Assembly: GCA_963731665.1 (NCBI GenBank) | Contig: CAVSWP010000011.1 | Coordinates: forward strand, 248,001-312,000 | Direction of reading: 5' to 3' | From: Chersky-840 sp035604715 | GTDB taxonomy: Bacteria > Actinomycetota > Acidimicrobiia > Acidimicrobiales > UBA8190 | DNA length: 64,000 bases | In this document: positions 60,176 through 64,000 of the stretch, piece after piece | Numbering within the stretch: position 1 is the stretch's first letter | Layout: each line of letters begins with the position of its first letter | Position numbers and translations under genes: made by a program | Notes under the pieces: model-generated | Seen by the model: only the letters and a program-made list of their open reading frames with translations | Databases searched by the model: none | What the model was told of the DNA's origin: nothing

Positions 60176-61243
60176 TCAGTCCGAGGCCGAGTTACCGGTG
60201 GGGGTGGCCGGTCCCGAGCCGGTGAGGCGGGACGAGACGGCGTCGAGGAGCCGGTCGGCGGCGTCGTAGGGGTCGAGGCGATGCTCGGCCACGTCCCGGG
60301 CCAGGTCGGCGAACTCGCCCTGCGCGCTCAGGCGGTCGACCTCGCTCTTGATGCGGGCGCCCAGCACGATCTGGAACTCGCGCTCGAGACGGGTGGCGCG
60401 TCGGCGTTCGAGACCGCCGTGCTCCTCGAGATGCCGTTGGTGACGCCCGATCTCCTCCCACAGCGCACCCACTCCCTCGCCCGAGGTCGCCGACGTCTCG
60501 AGGACCACCGGGCGCCAGTCACCGAGGGCGGTGAGGTCGAGCATCTGTTCGAGGTCACGACGCGACTGGCCGGCGCCGGGCATGTCGGCCTTGTTGATCA
60601 CGAACAGATCCGCGGTCTCGAGAAGCCCCGCCTTGTTGGCCTGGACGGCATCGCCCCACTTGGGATTGAGGACGACGACGGTCGTGTCGGTGGCCCCGGC
60701 CACCTCGACCTCGACCTGTCCGACACCGACGGTCTCCACCAGCAGGAGCGGAAAGCCGACGGCCGCCAACACCCGGATCGCCTCGGGCACCGCCGCGGCG
60801 AGGCCGCCGAGGTGGCCCCGGGAGGCCATCGAGCGGATGTAGACGCCGGCATCGAGGGCGTGGTCCTGCATCCTGACCCGGTCGCCGAGGATGGCACCAC
60901 CGGTGAACGGCGACGACGGGTCGACGGCGAGCACGCCCAACTGGGCGACCCCCTCGGCACGGGCGGTGGCGATGAGGCGGTCGACGAGGGTGGACTTGCC
61001 CGCCCCCGGGGGGCCGGTGACACCCACCGTCAGCGCGTCCCGGGCGCTGCGATACGACAGGGCGGCGACGGCGCGGCTGGGCGGGCCACCCCGCTCGACC
61101 AGGGTCAGGAGCCGCGCCAGCGCTACCCGATCGCCCTGCGAGGCGCCGGCGAAGAGCGTCGAGGGGTCGGTCTCCCGTTGCCTCGGTGGGCTCTGGGGGT
61201 CCGATGGGGAAGACATGGCAGGGGTCATGGGCGTGGCGGTCAC
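60176..61243 (-). CDS. meaB: MeaB/ArgK-type GTPase chaperone for acyl-CoA mutase
   Basis: 355 aa G3E-family GTPase. Walker A GPPGAGKST, AVDPSSPFTGGAILGDRVRM, ETVGVGQ and NKADMPG are intact, with the dimerisation arm at the C-terminus. It loads and protects B12-dependent acyl-CoA mutases. GTG 61243 overlaps the murA stop; ATGs at residues 6 and 10 are alternatives. It serves the mutase encoded two genes upstream (62544), with murA in between, an unusual interruption. Confidence 0.92.
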   Translation of the reverse strand: MTATPMTPAMSSPSDPQSPPRQRETDPSTLFAGASQGDRVALARLLTLVERGGPPSRAVAALSYRSARDALTVGVTGPPGAGKSTLVDRLIATARAEGVAQLGVLAVDPSSPFTGGAILGDRVRMQDHALDAGVYIRSMASRGHLGGLAAAVPEAIRVLAAVGFPLLLVETVGVGQVEVEVAGATDTTVVVLNPKWGDAVQANKAGLLETADLFVINKADMPGAGQSRRDLEQMLDLTALGDWRPVVLETSATSGEGVGALWEEIGRHQRHLEEHGGLERRRATRLEREFQIVLGARIKSEVDRLSAQGEFADLARDVAEHRLDPYDAADRLLDAVSSRLTGSGPATPTGNSASD

Positions 61244-62529
61244 GCCCGCGTCACGTCGGCGCCCAGCGAGCTGAGCGTGGAGGCGAGGTCCTCGTAGCCG
61301 CGGTCGATGTGCTGGGCGTCGGACACGACCGTCTCGCCTTCGGCCACCATCCCGGCCAGGACGAGCGCGGCGCCGGCGCGTAGGTCCGGGGCGCGCACCG
61401 GGGCGCCCGAGAGCCGCCGCACACCGCGCACCACGGCATGATGGCCCTCGGTGCGGACGTCGGCGCCCATGCGGCGCAGCTCGTCCACATAGCGGAACCG
61501 CCCCGAGAAGAGGTTCTCGGTCACGATCCCCACGCCGTCGGCGACGCTCAACATGGTCACCAGGAAGGGCTTGTAGTCCGTGGCCACGCCCGGGTACGGC
61601 AACGTGGCCACGTCCACGCTGTGGAGCCGGCCGTCGGTGGTGGCGTGCATCCCCTCGGGTGTCTGGGTCACGACCACGCCCATGTCGCCCATCTTGCGCA
61701 GGACCATGTCCATGTGATCGGGGCGGCCGTCCTCGATGACGATGTCCCCGCCCGCCAGGCCGAGGGCGGACAGCAAGGTGGCGGCCACCACCCGGTCGGG
61801 GATGACGTGATGGGCGGCGTCCCCGGGGCGCAGCTCCTCGACCCCGTCGACCTCGATGTGCGACGTCCCCGCCCCGCGGATGCGAGCTCCCATGTGGGTG
61901 AGGAAGTCGGCCAGGTCGGCCACCTCGGGCTCGCGCGCCGCGTTCTCGATGACCGTGGTCCCCTTGGCGAGGACCGCCGCCATGAGCACGTTGTCGGTGG
62001 CGGTGTGGCTGGGGTACTCGAACACGACGCGCTGTCCCACGAGACGGCCTTCGGGCCCCCCGGGGACGCGACCCTCGATGTTGCCGTGGACCGTCTGGAA
62101 GACCGCCCCCAGCGTGGACAGGCCGTGGAGGTGGATGTCGATGGGACGGTTGCCGAAGTCGTCACCCCCGGGGAGCGACACACTGGCCCGGCCCGTGCGC
62201 GCCAACAGGGGCCCGAGCACCACGACGGAAGCCCGCATCTTCTCCACGAGCTCGTAGGGAGCCTCGGGGACGAGATCCTGCGGGGTCTCGATGACGAGAT
62301 CCCCCGGGCCCCCGTCGGCAGCAGCGGGGCGCCGCACCACCTGCGCACCGATGGCGGTGAGGACCTCGGCCATGATCTCGACGTCCACGATGCGCGGGAC
62401 CCCGGCCAGCACATGACGCCCGGGGGCCAACAGGCACGCCGCCATGAGCTTGAGGGCGGAGTTCTTGGCGCCGCCGGCGCGCACCGTCCCCTGGAGCGGG
62501 CCGCCGGGGCGCACGATGAAGCGGGGCAT
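61240..62529 (-). CDS. murA: UDP-N-acetylglucosamine 1-carboxyvinyltransferase with Asp in the active-site Cys position
   Basis: First committed step of peptidoglycan synthesis, PEP transfer to UDP-GlcNAc. 429 aa from ATG 62529. GGAKNSALKLMAA is the N-terminal substrate loop. The active loop reads SLPGGDDFGNRPIDIHLHGL, so residue 123 is Asp where E. coli has Cys115. Mycobacterial MurA has the same change and is insensitive to fosfomycin, so this one is expected to be as well. Sits between the mutase gene and meaB with a GTGA overlap. Confidence 0.95.
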   Translation of the reverse strand: MPRFIVRPGGPLQGTVRAGGAKNSALKLMAACLLAPGRHVLAGVPRIVDVEIMAEVLTAIGAQVVRRPAAADGGPGDLVIETPQDLVPEAPYELVEKMRASVVVLGPLLARTGRASVSLPGGDDFGNRPIDIHLHGLSTLGAVFQTVHGNIEGRVPGGPEGRLVGQRVVFEYPSHTATDNVLMAAVLAKGTTVIENAAREPEVADLADFLTHMGARIRGAGTSHIEVDGVEELRPGDAAHHVIPDRVVAATLLSALGLAGGDIVIEDGRPDHMDMVLRKMGDMGVVVTQTPEGMHATTDGRLHSVDVATLPYPGVATDYKPFLVTMLSVADGVGIVTENLFSGRFRYVDELRRMGADVRTEGHHAVVRGVRRLSGAPVRAPDLRAGAALVLAGMVAEGETVVSDAQHIDRGYEDLASTLSSLGADVTRA

Positions 62530-62543
62530 CGGACCCGACCTGG

Positions 62544-64000
62544 TCAGACGACGGGGTTCTCGGCCCAGCGGCCGAACACCGACCCCAGGGCTCCCACGAT
62601 CTCGCCCACGGTGGCATAGGCCCGCACGGCTTCGAGGATGGCGGGCATGAGGTTGACCTCGGCGGTGGCCGCATCGGCGGCGACCGCCGCCAGGGTGCGG
62701 TCGACGTCGTGCTGGTTGCGTCGCTGGCGCACGGCGGCCAACCGCTTGCGCTGGGCCTCGTCCACCTCGGGCCCGATGTGCAGCGTGGGAGGCGCGGGCT
62801 CCTCGCTTCCCTCGGTGAAGGCGTTGACTCCGACCACCACCCGCCGGCCGGTGGCCACCTTGCGCTGGAACACGTAGGCGGCGTCGGCGATCTCGCCCTG
62901 GAACCAATTCTCCTCGATGCCGTGGAGGACGCCCTCGAGCATCGATCCCTCGCCCCACGCATCGAGCCGGTCGAACACCGCCTCGGCCTGACGCTCGATC
63001 TCGTCGGTGAGCGACTCCACGAACCATGACCCGCCCAGGGGGTCCGAGACGTTGGTGACCCCGGTCTCATGGGCGATGACCTGCTGCGTGCGCAGCGCGA
63101 TGCGGGCCGCCTTCTCCGTCGGGAGCGCCAGGACCTCGTCCATCGAATTGGTGTGCAGGCTCTGCGTGCCGCCCAGGACGCCGGCCAGCGCTTCGATGGC
63201 GGTCCGCACGATGTTCACCTCGGGCTGCTGAGCCGTGAGCGAGACCCCCGCCGTCTGGGTGTGGAAGCGCAGCTGGAGCGACCTGGGGGAGACGGCCCCG
63301 TAGCGGTCGGCCATCCAACGCGCCCAGATGCGGCGGGCCGCTCGGTACTTGGCGATCTCCTCGAAGAAGTCGAGATGGGCGTTGAAGAAGAAGCTCAGCC
63401 GGGGAGCGAACTCGTCGACGGGGAGACCGGCCCCCACGACGGCTTCGACGTAGGCGAACCCGTTGGCCAGGGTGAAGGCGAGCTCCTGGGCGGCCGTGGC
63501 GCCGGCCTCGCGGATGTGGTAGCCGGACACCGACACGGGATGGAACTTGGGCATCTCCGAGGCGCAGAACCGCACGACGTCGGTCACCAGCCGCATCGAG
63601 GGCCGGGGCGGGAAGATGTACTCCTTCTGGGCCTGGTACTCCTTGAGGATGTCGTTCTGTAGCGTGCCCCCGAGATCGCTGCGAGCGACGCCGGCCTGCT
63701 CGGCGGCCGCCACGTACATGGCCATGACGATGGAGGCGGGTGAGTTGATCGTCATCGACGTCGTGACCATCCCCAGGTCGATCCCGGCGAAGAGGTCCTC
63801 GGCATCGGCCAACGTGTCCACCGCCACGCCGCACCGCCCCACCTCGCCCTCGGTGAGGGGGTCGTCGGAGTCGCGGCCCATGAGCGTCGGGAGGTCGAAC
63901 GCCACCGACAGCCCACCGCTGCCGGCCCGCAGAAGCTCGCGGAAACGGACGTTGGTGTCCTCGGCGGTGCCGAACCCGGCGAACAGCCGCATCGTCCACA
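62544..64000 (-). CDS. B12-dependent acyl-CoA mutase large subunit, isobutyryl-CoA-mutase-like (5' end outside window)
   Basis: About 485 residues visible. MRLFAGFGTAEDTN, GLSVAFDLPTLMGRDSDDP, DILKEYQAQKEYIFPP, VSGYHIREAGATAAQE and GGTQSLHTN are typical of the methylmalonyl-CoA mutase family barrel. The protein ends after the barrel with no B12-binding domain, so a separate small subunit is needed. At the two positions that decide substrate in this family it has Phe (RLFAGFG; Tyr in methylmalonyl mutase) and Gln (EYQAQ; Arg in methylmalonyl mutase), which is the isobutyryl-CoA mutase pattern. Start lies beyond base 64000. Confidence 0.88.
   Translation of the reverse strand, partial: WTMRLFAGFGTAEDTNVRFRELLRAGSGGLSVAFDLPTLMGRDSDDPLTEGEVGRCGVAVDTLADAEDLFAGIDLGMVTTSMTINSPASIVMAMYVAAAEQAGVARSDLGGTLQNDILKEYQAQKEYIFPPRPSMRLVTDVVRFCASEMPKFHPVSVSGYHIREAGATAAQELAFTLANGFAYVEAVVGAGLPVDEFAPRLSFFFNAHLDFFEEIAKYRAARRIWARWMADRYGAVSPRSLQLRFHTQTAGVSLTAQQPEVNIVRTAIEALAGVLGGTQSLHTNSMDEVLALPTEKAARIALRTQQVIAHETGVTNVSDPLGGSWFVESLTDEIERQAEAVFDRLDAWGEGSMLEGVLHGIEENWFQGEIADAAYVFQRKVATGRRVVVGVNAFTEGSEEPAPPTLHIGPEVDEAQRKRLAAVRQRRNQHDVDRTLAAVAADAATAEVNLMPAILEAVRAYATVGEIVGALGSVFGRWAENPVV

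Noticed and set aside
1..64000. tRNA, rRNA or tmRNA genes
   Set aside because: I looked for T-arm-like GGTTCGANNCC motifs with CCA-type ends and for rRNA cores and found none; a covariance-model search would be needed to be certain.

Overview
The window is very GC-rich (roughly 70 % by eye) and gene-dense. Short overlaps of the GTGA/ATGA type join many genes. The gene content points to an actinobacterium: an ECF sigma/zinc anti-sigma pair, a PASTA Ser/Thr kinase, a DUF222-HNH protein, actinobacterial-type SerC, a PPi-type phosphofructokinase, MurA with Asp in place of the catalytic Cys, and TreS with a maltokinase. It does not look like Streptomyces or Mycobacterium gene order, and Acidimicrobiia is my best guess (inference only). 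No rRNA, tRNA, CRISPR array, transposase or prophage was seen.

Layout. 1-6 kb: an alpha/beta hydrolase (cut by the window edge), a propeller-fold lipoprotein, NagB, a GH4 glycosidase and a secreted NHL/IPT protein, which look like a small carbohydrate cluster. 6-35 kb: the core of the window, a branched-chain amino acid (BCAA) region. It holds cimA, ilvE, leuB, leuC, leuD, leuA, ilvC, ilvN, ilvB and ilvD, i.e. every step from pyruvate to valine and leucine, and to isoleucine by the citramalate route. Interleaved are greA, mscL, a sigma/anti-sigma pair, serA, an aspartate aminotransferase, serC and tldD/tldE. 35-41 kb: a membrane protein, a DUF222-HNH protein and gatCAB. 41-53 kb: SCP2, an MFS exporter, an SDR, a Dam-type methylase coupled to a phosphoribosyltransferase, a PASTA kinase, ligA, mnmA and a cysteine desulfurase. 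53-64 kb: galT, PPi-type pfk, maltokinase, treS, enoyl-CoA hydratase, meaB, murA and an acyl-CoA mutase large subunit that runs off the right edge.

The most interesting signal is regulatory. Three BCAA transcription units (leuB-ilvE-cimA, leuA and ilvB-ilvN-ilvC) are each preceded by a tiny ORF rich in BCAA codons, ending VIVIE, ALLLT and RLLVVLR. Each is followed by a GC hairpin and an intrinsic-terminator-like hairpin. In all three, promoter-like hexamers end only 9-10 nt before the leader ATG, so the leader peptides look leaderless. Together they look like a coordinated attenuation system with different amino acid specificities.

Two caveats. Six one-base indels in C/G runs break mscL, leuA (two compensating), gatA, mnmA and galT. 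Because most of these are indispensable genes, sequence error is the likeliest cause. Also, short imperfect tandem repeats (9-23 bp) sit at an unusual number of gene boundaries, extending protein termini or filling gaps.
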